NCBI RefSeq assembly: GCF_020400605.1
Contig: NZ_JAINRD010000006.1
Span: 310,001-374,000 of the forward strand
DNA length: 64,000 bases
Source: Streptomyces aculeolatus
GTDB lineage: Bacteria; Actinomycetota; Actinomycetes; Streptomycetales; Streptomycetaceae
Direction: 5' to 3'
A program made the position numbers and the translations under genes. The notes under the pieces are model-generated. The model saw only the letters and a list, made by a program, of their open reading frames with translations, ran no database searches and was not told the origin of the DNA. This document shows, piece by piece, positions 25,403 through 36,476 of this stretch. Positions within the stretch are counted from its first letter, which is position 1. Each line of letters opens with the position of its first letter.

Positions 25403-25618
25403 GTGGAGAACCCCCTGTCGGCGCAGCCGGACGGGACACCGTCAGCCGCGGGCGCGGCCGTCCGTCTGCCCGACTTCAGCGACGTCGACGTGTACGCGGT
25501 GGCCACCCGCGGCGAGCCGCCGGTGCTCGCGGGAGCCGTCGCCCACCTGCTCCGCAACTGGCCGTCCGGCAACGACGCCGGGGCCTACTTCGACAACGGC
25601 CCCGACGACGACGATTAG
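25403..25618 (+). CDS. putative RiPP precursor peptide, atypical FxsA-like
   Basis: A 71-residue peptide. The GTG at 25403 follows an excellent GGAGGAG six bases upstream. The leader-like segment LPDFSDVDVYAVATRGEPPV and AGAVAHLLRN (about residues 22-52) resembles FxSxx-COOH precursor leaders. It is immediately upstream of the FxsB-type maturase. Unlike canonical FxsA it does not end in FxSxx: residues 61-71 run Ala-Tyr-Phe-Asp-Asn-Gly-Pro and then four Asp. Tyr62-Phe-Asp64 or Phe63-Asp-Asn65 could be the three-residue cyclophane site. Assignment rests mainly on context and leader. Confidence 0.75.
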   Translation: MENPLSAQPDGTPSAAGAAVRLPDFSDVDVYAVATRGEPPVLAGAVAHLLRNWPSGNDAGAYFDNGPDDDD

Positions 25619-25819
25619 GACGCGACCGACGTCACGGCGCACACGACCGGCCGACACCATCTGAAGCCCGCCGACGAAGCCGGGCGGCCGGATCGCGGCA
25701 GATTACGTTCATAAACAGTCAGTTGGGCTGCCGCCGCGTTTCACCCGTGTGACTTGTGCGCCATGCATTCAGGGGCGGTGGGTCGTCACCGTCCGGACTC
25801 GGGGGGACCGGGGAGCCGC

Positions 25820-27064
25820 ATGGACTACGGAGGCACGGGCGCGGAGCAGGAGGCGCCCTGGCCGGGCCGGCTGCTGGATGTCGACCTGCTGCGCGCCACC
25901 GGGGTCCGGGCGGTGCCGTTCCGGCAGTTCATCCTCAAGGTGCACAGCCGCTGCAACCTGTCGTGCACCTACTGCTACGTCTACCACGGCGCCGACAGCG
26001 GGTGGCGCCGCCGCCCGGCGCGCATGCCGGAGGCCACCACCCGCCGCGCCGCCGAGCGCATCGCCGAGCACGTACGCGCCCACGGGCTGCGCCGGATCCG
26101 CGTCGAACTGCACGGCGGCGAGCCGCTGCTCGCCGGCGCCGCGTCGCTGGTCCGGCAGACCGCGCAGGTACGCGCCGCGCTGCCGGCCGACTGCACCGTC
26201 GTCGCCGGCGTCCAGACCAACGGCACACTGCTCACCGAGCCGGCGCTGGAGACGCTCGCCGCCGGCGGCATCCGCGTGGGCCTCAGCGCTGACGGCGGCA
26301 CCCCGGGGCTGAACCGGCACCGCGTCGACCACGCGGGGCGCCCCGCGTGGCCCGCGCTGGAGCGCGCGGCCCGGCTGCTCAGCCGCCATCCGGCGAGCTA
26401 CGCCGGCATCCTGTGCACGGTCGACGTGACGGCCCCGCCGGCCGCCGTGCTCGACTCGCTGTGCGCGCTGGGCCCGCCGGTCGTCGACTTCCTGCTGCCG
26501 CACGCCAACTGGTCGGCGCCGCCGCCCCCGGTGCCGGGCCGCGGCCCGACCCCGTACGGCGACTGGCTCTGCGAGGTCTTCGACCTGTGGTGGGACTTGC
26601 CCCGGCCGTCGCCGCGGGTGCGGCTCTTCACCGAGGTCCTCGGGCTGCTGCTGGGCCGGCCGAGCAGCACGGAGGCCGTGGGCCTCTCGCCCGTCACGGC
26701 GGTCGTGGTGGAGAGCGACGGCGCCATCGAGCAGATCGACTCGCTCAAGTCCGTGTACGAAGGCGCGGCGGACACCGGCCTCGACGTCTTCCGCAACTCC
26801 TTCGACGAGGCGCTGGACCACCCGGGCATCGCGGCCCGTCAGCTGGGGCTGCGGGCGCTGTCCGCGCAGTGCCGCCGCTGCGCGGTGGTCGAGGTGTGCG
26901 GCGGCGGCAACTACGCGCACCGCTTCCGGGCCGGCGAGGGGTTCCGCAACCCCTCCGTGTACTGCGCCGATCTGGAGCGGCTCGTACGGCACGTCGCCGA
27001 CCGTCTGGAGACGGCGGTGACCGCGCAACGGAAGGTCACGGCAGGGCCGCCGTGCGTGAGCTGA
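25820..27064 (+). CDS. fxsB: FxsB-type radical SAM/SPASM cyclophane maturase
   Basis: A 414-residue radical SAM enzyme from the ATG at 25820 (GGGGAG just upstream); TTG 25754 and ATG 25763 are alternative starts. The CxxxCxxC cluster motif is Cys45, Cys49, Cys52 in SRCNLSCTYCYVY, followed by ELHGGEPLLA. The C-terminal SPASM-like region has CRRC, VCGGGNYAHRF and GFRNPSVYCADL, diagnostic of the FxsB family as I know it. FxsB enzymes join an aromatic ring carbon to the beta-carbon of a residue two positions on, making a strained cyclophane. The substrate is presumably the peptide at 25403. Confidence 0.93.
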   Translation: MDYGGTGAEQEAPWPGRLLDVDLLRATGVRAVPFRQFILKVHSRCNLSCTYCYVYHGADSGWRRRPARMPEATTRRAAERIAEHVRAHGLRRIRVELHGGEPLLAGAASLVRQTAQVRAALPADCTVVAGVQTNGTLLTEPALETLAAGGIRVGLSADGGTPGLNRHRVDHAGRPAWPALERAARLLSRHPASYAGILCTVDVTAPPAAVLDSLCALGPPVVDFLLPHANWSAPPPPVPGRGPTPYGDWLCEVFDLWWDLPRPSPRVRLFTEVLGLLLGRPSSTEAVGLSPVTAVVVESDGAIEQIDSLKSVYEGAADTGLDVFRNSFDEALDHPGIAARQLGLRALSAQCRRCAVVEVCGGGNYAHRFRAGEGFRNPSVYCADLERLVRHVADRLETAVTAQRKVTAGPPCVS

Positions 27065-27238
27065 CGGGCCGCCAGACGGTGTACTGTGCCCTAGGGCCTG
27101 TCGTCAATCTCCCGTCGTTCGCCCGCAGGGCGGGCGGCACGGCGGCCGGTGCGTGCGATCGCAAGGCGGAGGGTCGACCGCATAGTGGGCCTCGGAGGCC
27201 CAGGGCGACTCGCCTCGACACTGGAGGGAGACGGTCGA

Positions 27239-30193
27239 ATGGCCGAACCCATCAGCATCAGTTACGCGGGCTTCAACCGCCCCTGGGCGGCTTGGATCGC
27301 CCACCAGCTGGAGCTGCTCGGACACCCCACCTCGATGCTGCGCTGGAGCCCCGTGCCGGGCCGGCCGCTGGTCGACGAGCTGTCGGGGTTATTGGAGGCG
27401 CCCGACCGGATCCTGCTGGTGCTCGACGACTGGTTCTTCGGCCTCGGTCCGCGTGAGGCGGACGAGTGGAACGAAGCCCTCCGGACGATCATCCCGCAGC
27501 ACGGGCAGCGGTTCGCCGCCGCCAGCGTGGCCACCGACATGCCGGTCGCCGCGGCGGCGCTCGCGCCCGTCGACCTCCGCGACCTGGGCACCGTCGAAGC
27601 CCGGCGCCGCGTCCTGACCCGGCTCGGCATCGACCCGGACACCCCGGTGCGCCCGGACCGCGAGCCGGAGCGGGCCCCGCGGTTCCCCAACGACCCGCCG
27701 GTGGTCTTCAACACCCCCCGCCGCAACTACCGGTTCACCGGCCGCGACGACATCCTGGAAGAGCTGCACGGCACGCTGTCCTCCGCGGGCCAGGGCGCCA
27801 GGATCGCGCTGTCCGGCATCTCCGGCGTCGGCAAGAGCCAGATCGCCGTCGAGTACACGCACCGGTTCGGCAACGACTACGACGTCGTCTGGTTCGTCAA
27901 CGCCAGCTACCGGATGACAGCCCGCGAGCAGCTCGCCGACCTCTCCGTACGGCTGAACCTGCCGGTCGGCAGCAACATCGGCGACCGGCTCCGCCGGGTC
28001 CGCGAGGCGCTGCGCTCCGGCCGCCCGTACCGCCGCTGGCTGGTGGTCTTCGACAGCGCCGACGAGATGGAGCTGATCGACGACATCATCCCCGAGGGCG
28101 AGGGGCACGTGCTCATCACGACCCGCACCCGGGACTGGGCCGTCAGCGGCGGCGCCCGGGAGATCGAGGTCCCGCACTTCTCCCGGGAGGAGAGCGTCGC
28201 CTTCGCCCGCCGCCGCGCCCCCCGGCTCTCCGAGGAGGACGCGGACGGGCTGGCCGAGGCGGTGCAGGACCTGCCGCTGGTGCTGAGCCAGACCGCCGCG
28301 TGGCTCGACTCCAGCACGATGGCGCCGGCCGAGTACATCGCGCTGCTGCGCGACAAGGAGCCCGGCAAGGTCGGCATCAGCATCGGCTCCGACTACCCGA
28401 TGGGCTTCCTGACCAGCTGGTCGATAACGCTGAACGGGATGCGGGAGAAGGCCCCGGCGGCGGCCGCGATGCTCAACCTGCTCGCGTGCTTCTCCCCGGA
28501 CAACATCCCCGTGTCCCGGATCGTCGAGCGCAGCGACCAGCTGCCGCCGTATCTGGCGGAGCTGGCGAACGACCCCATCAGCTGGCACTCCGCCCTGCGC
28601 AGGCTGTCGGAGTCCACCGCAGTCACCATCGACTACCTCACCGACCCTTCGCCGGAGACCGAGGTCGAGAAGGTCCATATGCACCGCCTGTACCATCGCT
28701 TCCTGCGGAGCGACCTCCCCGAGGACGAGCGGGAGGCCAAGTCGGCGACCGCCTGCCGGATCCTCGCCGCGGCCGACCCCCGCCGTCCCGAGGACACCCG
28801 GGAGTGGGGGAGGTACGCCGAGCTGTTGCCGCACCTGGAGCCGGCCGGCGCGATGGAAAGTGCCGACCCGGCAGTGCAGGAGCTGGTCCTGCACTGCATC
28901 GACTACCTGCGCCAGCGCGGCGAGTACCGGGCTTCCCTGACGATGTGCGAGCGCACTCTCGCACCTTGGAACATCCGGCTCGACCCCACGCACAGCTCGA
29001 TGATCACCCTGGTGCACCGGCACGCCGACGCGCTGCGCAACCTCGGCCGCTTCCGCGAGTCCGAGGCCGTCGGCCGCCGGCTGGTGGACGTGCTGAGCCC
29101 CGTGCGGGACGCGGAGGACCCCGAACTGCTGATGGCCAGAAACGGCCTGGGAGGGGCGCTGCTGGGCCTTGGCGAGTACCAGGCGGCGCGCGAGATCTTC
29201 GACGATGTCAGGCAGAAGTACGCCGACCTCCTCGGCACCGACGACCCACGTACGATGTCGCTGCGAAGCAACATCGCCTTCGCCCTCGCACTGCTCGGCC
29301 GGTACCAGGAGGCGATGGAGATCCACCGCGACGTCCTCGTCGACCGGGAGCGGCGGCTGCGTACGCGCCACCACCAGACCATGGCCTCTGGCACCCGCTA
29401 CGCCTGGATGCTCCGCCTCCTCGGCCGCTACGAGGAGGCCCACTCCCGGCAGCAGCGCAACGCCGCGCTGCTGCGGCAGGTCATGGGTGAGCAGAACCCG
29501 CAGACCCTCCGGGCCGAGCACAACCTTGCCCTGTGCCTGCGCCGGCTGGGCCAGCTCACCGAGGCCGACGCCCTCATGGAGTCCGTGGTCCAGCGGTTCA
29601 CGCAGGTCCAGGGCCCCCGGCACCCCGAGACCCTGATGGTCGAGGCCGACTACGCCACCTTCCTGCGCGAGCACCGCGACCTGCACCGGGCCCGGGAGCT
29701 GGCCGAGTCGGTCAACCGGCGGTACGAGGCGATGCTCGGCGAGCAGCACCCGTACACCGCCGGCACCCTCGGCAGCGTCGGGCTCGCCCTGTGGCCCACG
29801 GGGGACTGGCAGGAGGCGTCCGAGATCGCGGAGCTGGCGCTGACCCGCATGACCGCCGCCGTCGGGCCCGCGCACCCGTGGACGCTGGGCTGCGCGCTGA
29901 ACGCGGCCGCCACCCGCAACCGGCTGGAAGCCCTGGACCACGCCGAGGAGCTGAGCCGGCAGACGCTCGACACCGTCAGGGAAGTGCTCGGCCCCCGGCA
30001 CCCCATGGCGCTGTCGGCGATGATGGCGCTCGCGGACGACCTGCGCTCGCAGCGCCGGTCGCAGGAGGCGAAGAAGGTGGAGCGGGAGGCGATGCAGGTC
30101 CTCAGCGACACGCTGGGCGCCGACCACCCGCACACCCTCGCGTCGCGCCGCCGGGAGCGCCCGTACTGGGACTTCGAGCCGCAGCCGACGTAG
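27239..30193 (+). CDS. fxsT: FxsT-type TIR-like/NB-ARC/TPR protein (TTA codon)
   Basis: A 984-residue NLR-like protein. Residues about 1-130 are a TIR-like or FxsC-like domain (ISISYAGFNRPWAAWIAHQLE, ILLVLDDWFFG). An NB-ARC NTPase follows, with Walker A GISGVGKS (Lys199), Walker B LVVFDSAD and the sensor-like HVLITTRTRDW. The C-terminal half (about 560-984) holds repeated TPR-kinesin-light-chain-type motifs ending in (D/G)xxHPxTL. The ATG at 27239 follows GGAGGGA. Codon 51 is TTA (27389-27391), pointing to bldA-dependent translation. It ends just before a strong terminator. Likely the sensor/effector of the locus. Confidence 0.92.
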   Translation: MAEPISISYAGFNRPWAAWIAHQLELLGHPTSMLRWSPVPGRPLVDELSGLLEAPDRILLVLDDWFFGLGPREADEWNEALRTIIPQHGQRFAAASVATDMPVAAAALAPVDLRDLGTVEARRRVLTRLGIDPDTPVRPDREPERAPRFPNDPPVVFNTPRRNYRFTGRDDILEELHGTLSSAGQGARIALSGISGVGKSQIAVEYTHRFGNDYDVVWFVNASYRMTAREQLADLSVRLNLPVGSNIGDRLRRVREALRSGRPYRRWLVVFDSADEMELIDDIIPEGEGHVLITTRTRDWAVSGGAREIEVPHFSREESVAFARRRAPRLSEEDADGLAEAVQDLPLVLSQTAAWLDSSTMAPAEYIALLRDKEPGKVGISIGSDYPMGFLTSWSITLNGMREKAPAAAAMLNLLACFSPDNIPVSRIVERSDQLPPYLAELANDPISWHSALRRLSESTAVTIDYLTDPSPETEVEKVHMHRLYHRFLRSDLPEDEREAKSATACRILAAADPRRPEDTREWGRYAELLPHLEPAGAMESADPAVQELVLHCIDYLRQRGEYRASLTMCERTLAPWNIRLDPTHSSMITLVHRHADALRNLGRFRESEAVGRRLVDVLSPVRDAEDPELLMARNGLGGALLGLGEYQAAREIFDDVRQKYADLLGTDDPRTMSLRSNIAFALALLGRYQEAMEIHRDVLVDRERRLRTRHHQTMASGTRYAWMLRLLGRYEEAHSRQQRNAALLRQVMGEQNPQTLRAEHNLALCLRRLGQLTEADALMESVVQRFTQVQGPRHPETLMVEADYATFLREHRDLHRARELAESVNRRYEAMLGEQHPYTAGTLGSVGLALWPTGDWQEASEIAELALTRMTAAVGPAHPWTLGCALNAAATRNRLEALDHAEELSRQTLDTVREVLGPRHPMALSAMMALADDLRSQRRSQEAKKVEREAMQVLSDTLGADHPHTLASRRRERPYWDFEPQPT

Positions 30194-30238
30194 CGCGCGG
30201 CGCGGGGCTCCGGGCCCGTACGCGACACGAGGAGAACG

Positions 30239-30278
30239 ACGAGGAGGGGCCCCGCGCTCGCGCGGGGCCCCTCCTCGT
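30239..30278. terminator. strong bidirectional hairpin
   Basis: Two perfect 18-base arms (ACGAGGAGGGGCCCCGCG at 30239-30256 and its complement at 30261-30278) enclose the 4-base loop CTCG. It lies between the convergent fxsT and kgd genes and probably terminates both. T-rich bases are sparse, as usual in streptomycetes. Confidence 0.9.
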
Positions 30279-30332
30279 TCCTGCGTGCGGCCCGTGGTGC
30301 GGGGTACGGGCCGGCCCGTACCCCGCGAGGGC

Positions 30333-33300
30333 TCAGAGGTCGAAGACCTCGGCCATCAGCTGGGCGTGCTCCGACTGGTGGCGCTTGGCGGAGCCGACCG
30401 CCGGCGAGGACGACGACGGGCGCGAGACCCGGCGCAGCCGGTCGGCGTTCGGCACCGGCCCGGAGCCGATGATCAGGTCCAGGTGGTCGACCAGGTTGAG
30501 CGCGATGAACGGCCACGCGCCCTGGTTGGCCGGCTCCTCCTGGGCCCAGACGAACGTCGCAGCGCCGCTGTAGCGCGCCAGCTCCGCCTGGATCTCCGCG
30601 CCGGGCAGCGGGTAGAGCCGCTCCAGCCGGACGATCGCCGTGTCCGTGGCGCCGCGCTTCTGCCGCTCGGCGTCGAGGTCGTAGTAGACCTTGCCGGAGC
30701 AGAAGACGACCTTGCGGACCGCGGCCGGGTCGACGGAGTCGTCGCCGATGACCGGCCGGAAGCCGCCCGAGGTGAACTCGTCCGTCCGCGACGACGCGGC
30801 CTTCAGCCGCAGCATGGACTTCGGGGTGAAGACCACCAGCGGCTTGTGGTGCGGGTTGTGGACCTGCCAGCGCAGCAGGTGGAAGTAGTTCGACGGCAGG
30901 GTGGGCATCGCGACGGTCATGTTGTTCTGCGCGGAGAGCTGCAGGAACCGCTCGATACGGGCCGAGGAGTGGTCCGGGCCCTGGCCCTCGTAGCCGTGCG
31001 GCAGCAGCAGCACGACGCCGGAGGACTGGCCCCACTTCTGCTCGGCGGAGGAGATGAACTCGTCGACGACGGTCTGCGCGCCGTTGACGAAGTCGCCGAA
31101 CTGGGCCTCCCACAGCACCAGGGAGTCCGGGCGGGCCAGCGAGTAGCCGTACTCGAAGCCCATCGCCGCGTACTCGCTCAGCAGCGAGTCGTAGACGTTG
31201 TAGCGGGCCTGGTCCGGGGCGAGGTAGTTCAGCGGGGTGTAGTCCTCGCCGGTCTTCTGGTCGACGAGGACCGCGTGCCGCTGGCCGAACGTGCCGCGGC
31301 GGGAGTCCTGGCCGGCGAGCCGGACCGGGGTGCCCTCCATCAGCAGCGACCCGAACGCGAGCGTCTCGCCCGTGCCCCAGTCGATCGTGCCCTCTTCGAC
31401 CATCGCCACCCGGCGCTGGAGCTGCGGCAGCAGCCGCGGGTGCACCGAGACCTGGTCGGGGAGGCTGACCTGGGAGTCGGCGATCCGCTTGACGACCTCC
31501 TCGGAGACGGCCGTGTCCACGGCCACCGGGAAGCCGGGCAGCGCGTGCGGCGGCACCTCGGCCGCCGCGGGCGTCTCGGTGGCGTCCCGCACCTCGGTGA
31601 AGACCTTCTCCAGCTGGCCCTGGAAGTCCTGGAGGGCCTGCTCGGCCTCTTCCATGGTGATGTCGCCGCGGCCGATGAGGGACTCGGTGTAGAGCTTGCG
31701 CACCGAGCGCTTCTTGTCGATCAGCTCGACCATCTGCGGGTTGGTGAAGCGCGGGTTGTCGCCCTCGTTGTGCCCGCGGCGGCGGTAGCAGATGAGGTCG
31801 ATGACCACGTCCTTGTTGAACGCCTGGCGGTACTCGAAGGCCAGCCGCGCGACGCGGACGACGGCCTCGGGGTCGTCGCCGTTGACGTGGAAGATCGGCG
31901 CCTCGATCATGCGGGCCACGTCCGTGGCGTACATCGAGGAACGCGCGGACTCCGGCGGGGCGGTGAAGCCGACCTGGTTGTTGATGACGACGTGCACGGT
32001 GCCGCCGCAGCGGTAGCCGCGCAGCTGCGACATGTTGAGCGTCTCGGCCACCACACCCTGGCCGGCGAACGCGGCGTCGCCGTGCAGCGCCAGCGGCAGC
32101 ACGGTGAAGTCCGTGCCGCCCTTGCCGATGATGTCCTGCTTGGCGCGGACGACGCCCTCCAGCACCGGGTCGACGGCCTCCAGGTGGGAGGGGTTGGCGG
32201 TGAGCGAGACCTTGATCTGCTCGCCGTCCAGGCCGGTGAAGGTGCCCTCCGTGCCCAGGTGGTACTTCACGTCGCCGGAGCCGTGCATCGACTTCGGGTC
32301 GAGATTGCCCTCGAACTCGCGGAAGATCTGCGCGTACGACTTGCCGACGATGTTCGCCAGCACGTTGAGCCGGCCGCGGTGCGCCATGCCGATGACGACC
32401 TCGTCGAGGCGGGACTCGGCGGCGGCGTCGATGACCGCGTCCAGCAGCGGGATGACGGACTCGCCGCCCTCCAGCGAGAAGCGCTTCTGGCCGACGTACT
32501 TCGTCTGCAGGAACGTCTCGAACGCCTCCGCGGCGTTCAGCCGGCGCAGGATGCGCAGCTGCTCCTCGCGCTCCGGGGTGTCATGCGGGCGCTCCACGCG
32601 CTCCTGGATCCACTTGCGCTCCTTCGGATCCTGGATGTGCATGTACTCGATGCCGGTGGTGCGGCAGTACGAGTCCCGCAGGACGCCGAGGATGTCGCGC
32701 AGCTTCATCATCGCCTTGCCGGCGAAGCCGCCGACGGCGAACTCCCGCTCCAGGTCCCAGAGCGTCAGGCCGTGCTCGTTGACGTCGAGGTCGGGGTGCT
32801 TGCGCTGCTTGTACTCCAGCGGGTCGGTGTCGGCCATCACGTGGCCGCGGACCCGGTAGGAGTGGATCAGGTCGAAGACCCGGGCGGCCTTGGTGACGTC
32901 GTCGTCGTGGCTGGCGTCGATGTCGCGCAGCCAGCGGACCGGCTCGTACGGGATGCGCAGGGACTTGAAGACCTCGTCGAAGAAGTCGTTCTCGCCCAGC
33001 AGCAGCTGGTTCATGATCCGCAGGAACTCGCCGGAGGCGGCGCCCTGGATCACGCGGTGGTCGTACGTCGACGTGAGCGTCATGACCTTGGAGACGCCCA
33101 GCTTGTTCAGCGTGTCCTGGGAGGTGCCCTGGAACTCGGCGGGGTAGTCCATCGCGCCGACGCCGAGGATCATGGACTGGCCGGGCATCAGCCGCGGCAC
33201 GGAGTGGACGGTGCCGATGCCGCCGGGGTTGGTGAGCGAGCACGTCACCCCGGTGAAGTCGTCCATGGTGAGCTTGTTGGCCCGGGCGCGGCGGACGATG

Positions 33301-34187
33301 TCCTCGTACGCCTGCCAGAACTCGAAGAAGTTGAGCGTCTCGGCCTTCCTGATGGCCGCGACGACGAGCTGGCGGTCGCCGTTCGGCTTGACCAGGTCGA
33401 TGGCCAGGCCCAGGTTGACGTGCTCGGGCTTGACCAGCGTCGGCTTGCCGTCCTTCTCCGCGAAGGAGTGGTTCATCGACGGCATCAGCTTCATCGCCTG
33501 GACCATCGCGTACCCGATGAGGTGGGTGAAGGAGACCTTCCCGCCACGGGCGCGCTTCAGGTGGTTGTTGATGACGATGCGGTTGTCGAACAGCAGCTTC
33601 ACCGGGACCGCGCGGACGGACGTGGCCGTCGGCAGCTCCAGCGAGGCGTTCATGTTCTTGGCGACGGCCGCGGCGGGGCCCCGGAGGGTGATCAGCTCGG
33701 GGCCCTCGGGTGCCGCGGCGGCGGGCTTGGCGGCCTGCTTCGTGGCGAGCTCGGCCGCGGCCTGCTTCGCGGCCGGCTCCGCCGCCGGCGGGGCGGGCGC
33801 CGCTGCCGCGGGCCTGGCCGGCGGCTGCGCGACGGGCTTGCCGTCGACGGCCGGCGGCGCGGCGGGCGCGGGGGCCTGCTGCGGCGGCGCGGCCGGGGCC
33901 GGCGCCGCGACCGGGGCGGCCTGGGCCGCGGGCGCCGGTGGCGCGGCGGCCGCGGGCTGCGCCGCCTGCGTCGGTGCCCCCTGGTTCGCGCCGGCGGTGC
34001 CCGGCTTGTAGTCGGCGAAGAAGTCCCACCAGGCCCGGTCCACAGAGTTCGGGTCCTGGAGGTACTGCTGGTAGATCTCGTCGACGAGCCACTCGTTGGG
34101 ACCGAAGGCGGCAGCAGGGTCCCGGCCCTGGCTGGGCTCTTCGGTACGGACGCTCGACGAGCTGCTCTTAGGGGACTGTGACGACAC
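30333..34187 (-). CDS. kgd: multifunctional 2-oxoglutarate decarboxylase/dehydrogenase (Kgd)
   Basis: A 1284-residue TCA-cycle enzyme. Order: an N-terminal segment ([19 protein letters not shown]), an Ala/Pro-rich linker (about 65-155), an E2-like acyltransferase domain (about 165-390, [19 protein letters not shown] and a DHRV step), then the thiamine-diphosphate E1 domains ([50 protein letters not shown]). This E2-E1 fusion is the actinobacterial type. The GTG at 34187 gives the conserved [10 protein letters not shown] terminus. Transcription ends at the hairpin 30239-30278. Activity may be regulated by a GarA-like protein, but that is not encoded here. Confidence 0.97.
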   Translation of the reverse strand: MSSQSPKSSSSSVRTEEPSQGRDPAAAFGPNEWLVDEIYQQYLQDPNSVDRAWWDFFADYKPGTAGANQGAPTQAAQPAAAAPPAPAAQAAPVAAPAPAAPPQQAPAPAAPPAVDGKPVAQPPARPAAAAPAPPAAEPAAKQAAAELATKQAAKPAAAAPEGPELITLRGPAAAVAKNMNASLELPTATSVRAVPVKLLFDNRIVINNHLKRARGGKVSFTHLIGYAMVQAMKLMPSMNHSFAEKDGKPTLVKPEHVNLGLAIDLVKPNGDRQLVVAAIRKAETLNFFEFWQAYEDIVRRARANKLTMDDFTGVTCSLTNPGGIGTVHSVPRLMPGQSMILGVGAMDYPAEFQGTSQDTLNKLGVSKVMTLTSTYDHRVIQGAASGEFLRIMNQLLLGENDFFDEVFKSLRIPYEPVRWLRDIDASHDDDVTKAARVFDLIHSYRVRGHVMADTDPLEYKQRKHPDLDVNEHGLTLWDLEREFAVGGFAGKAMMKLRDILGVLRDSYCRTTGIEYMHIQDPKERKWIQERVERPHDTPEREEQLRILRRLNAAEAFETFLQTKYVGQKRFSLEGGESVIPLLDAVIDAAAESRLDEVVIGMAHRGRLNVLANIVGKSYAQIFREFEGNLDPKSMHGSGDVKYHLGTEGTFTGLDGEQIKVSLTANPSHLEAVDPVLEGVVRAKQDIIGKGGTDFTVLPLALHGDAAFAGQGVVAETLNMSQLRGYRCGGTVHVVINNQVGFTAPPESARSSMYATDVARMIEAPIFHVNGDDPEAVVRVARLAFEYRQAFNKDVVIDLICYRRRGHNEGDNPRFTNPQMVELIDKKRSVRKLYTESLIGRGDITMEEAEQALQDFQGQLEKVFTEVRDATETPAAAEVPPHALPGFPVAVDTAVSEEVVKRIADSQVSLPDQVSVHPRLLPQLQRRVAMVEEGTIDWGTGETLAFGSLLMEGTPVRLAGQDSRRGTFGQRHAVLVDQKTGEDYTPLNYLAPDQARYNVYDSLLSEYAAMGFEYGYSLARPDSLVLWEAQFGDFVNGAQTVVDEFISSAEQKWGQSSGVVLLLPHGYEGQGPDHSSARIERFLQLSAQNNMTVAMPTLPSNYFHLLRWQVHNPHHKPLVVFTPKSMLRLKAASSRTDEFTSGGFRPVIGDDSVDPAAVRKVVFCSGKVYYDLDAERQKRGATDTAIVRLERLYPLPGAEIQAELARYSGAATFVWAQEEPANQGAWPFIALNLVDHLDLIIGSGPVPNADRLRRVSRPSSSSPAVGSAKRHQSEHAQLMAEVFDL

Positions 34188-34490
34188 GGCGGCAACCGCC
34201 CTCTTCCGCTTCACAAGGTGATGGACAGCGGAAAACAAGGCTACGCCCCCCGAGCTGGAACGTGCAGGCCGCACCCGCCGGAGGTCGCGTAAGTCACAAT
34301 GCGAACGTGGTTTGGACCCCGGATTTGGCGGGAAATCAAGAAAGTTTGCCTGCGTTCGGCATGGGGGCATCAGGGCGGTGGCGCCGCGTCCCGTCCTCGT
34401 ACCGGGCCGTTCACCGGCTGCTCTGCCGCCGTTGCAGGGGCGTTCCCGCGTTCGGCCAAGGTCAAGTGTAGGTCAAATGCCGAACGAGCG
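34188..34490 (-). other. kgd upstream region
   Basis: These 303 bases between the kgd start and the histidine kinase 3' end hold no convincing gene. The stretch around 34310-34360 is locally AT-richer. TTGATT on the minus strand near 34335 could be a -35 box, but no convincing -10 partner was found. The kgd promoter presumably lies here. No palindrome of note was seen. Confidence 0.4.
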
Positions 34491-35617
34491 TTAACCCGGA
34501 AGAGTGAGCTTGATCCGGCAGCCACGGGGTGATTCGGCCACTCCGATCCGGCCCCCGTGCAGATCCACCGCCCAGCGCGCGATGGCCAGCCCGAGGCCGG
34601 TGCCGCCGCCGTCCGCCCCGTGGTCGCCGAGCACCCCGTTCTCCCGGCCGCGGTTGAAGCGCTCGAAGACCCGGTGCCGCTCGGCGGCGGGGATGCCGGG
34701 GCCCTCGTCGAGCACCTCCACCTCCAGCGCGTCCTGCTGCGCCCCGGCGCGGGCGCGCACGGTGACCCGGCCGCCGGTCGGGCTGTGCTTCACGGCGTTG
34801 TCGATCAGGTTCGCCATCACCTGGTGCAGCCGCTCGGGGTCGGCCCGTACGGCCAGCTCGGCCGGCCAGACGTCCAGGTGCAGCCGGACGTCGCCGCGCC
34901 CGCGGGGGCCGGGGACGTCGCCGGCGGCCTCCGGGGCGCCGGCCGCGCCGTGGGCGCCGCTGCCGAAGTGCGCCTCCTTCAGCACGCCCGCGAGGTACGG
35001 CTCCACCGCGAACCGGCGCAGCCGCAGCGGCACCACCCCGCTGTCGATCCGCGACAGGTCGAGGAGCTGCTCCACCAGCCGGCCCAGCCGCTCGGTCTGG
35101 CGCAGCGCGGTGCGCATGGTGTCCGGGTCCGCCTCGGAGACGCCGTCCACCACGTTCTCCAGCACCGCCCGCAGGGCGGCGATCGGGGTGCGCAGCTCGT
35201 GCGAGACGTTGGCCACCAGCTCCTTGCGGTGCCGGTCGACGGACTGCAGGTCGGCCGCCATGCGGTTGAACGTCTGCGCCAGCTCGCCGAACTCGTCCCG
35301 GCGGCGGGTGGCCAGCCGTGCGGTGTAGTCGCCGTGCGCCATGGCGCGGGTGACCGCCGTCATCTGCACCAGCGGCGACGTCAGCCGCTGGCCCACGAAC
35401 TGGGTGATCAGCAGCGAGGCGATGAGCGAGAAGACCGTGATCAGCCGGACCTCGGTGGACGAGCGGATCGCCACCCACACCAGCCCGGTGGCGATCACCA
35501 CCGAGCCGATGACCAGGGCGCCGAGCGCCGCGTTCACCGACCGCACCGGGTCCAGCGGGCGCAGCGCGTCCCACACCCGGCGCCAGAAGCCGGGCTCCCC
35601 GCCGCCGTCCGGCACCG

Positions 35618-35621
<4 letters not shown>
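34491..35621 (-). CDS. OmpR-type sensor histidine kinase
   Basis: A 376-residue kinase with two N-terminal membrane helices (about residues 30-52 and 60-76), so almost no extracellular sensor. HAMP (about 76-128, LTSPLVQMTAVTRAMAHGDY), HisKA with phosphoacceptor His141 (NVSHELRTPIAAL), and HATPase_c (LIDNAVKHSPTGG, DEGPGIP, GGTGLGLAIARWAVDLHGG) follow. The ATG at 35621 overlaps the regulator's stop by four bases. It likely corresponds to the two-component pair next to kgd in S. coelicolor, from memory SCO5282/SCO5283. Signal unknown. Confidence 0.94.
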
Positions 35622-36367
<746 letters not shown>

Positions 36368-36476
36368 GTGTTCGTGGCCCTCGCCGTCTCTTCCCCGTAG
36401 GCCCTCCGGTTCAGCTAGCAGCGTATGGGGAGGTGACACGCCTCGGCTACGGGGAACGGGGAGCCCTCGGCGGCGG

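Noticed and set aside
27095..27120. CTAGGGCCTGTCGTCAATC resembling transposon-end sequence
   Set aside because: A single copy without a partner inverted repeat, target duplication or transposase nearby.
30285..34181. 1298-codon plus-strand open frame opposite kgd
   Set aside because: Complement shadow of the conserved kgd gene with no recognisable domain.
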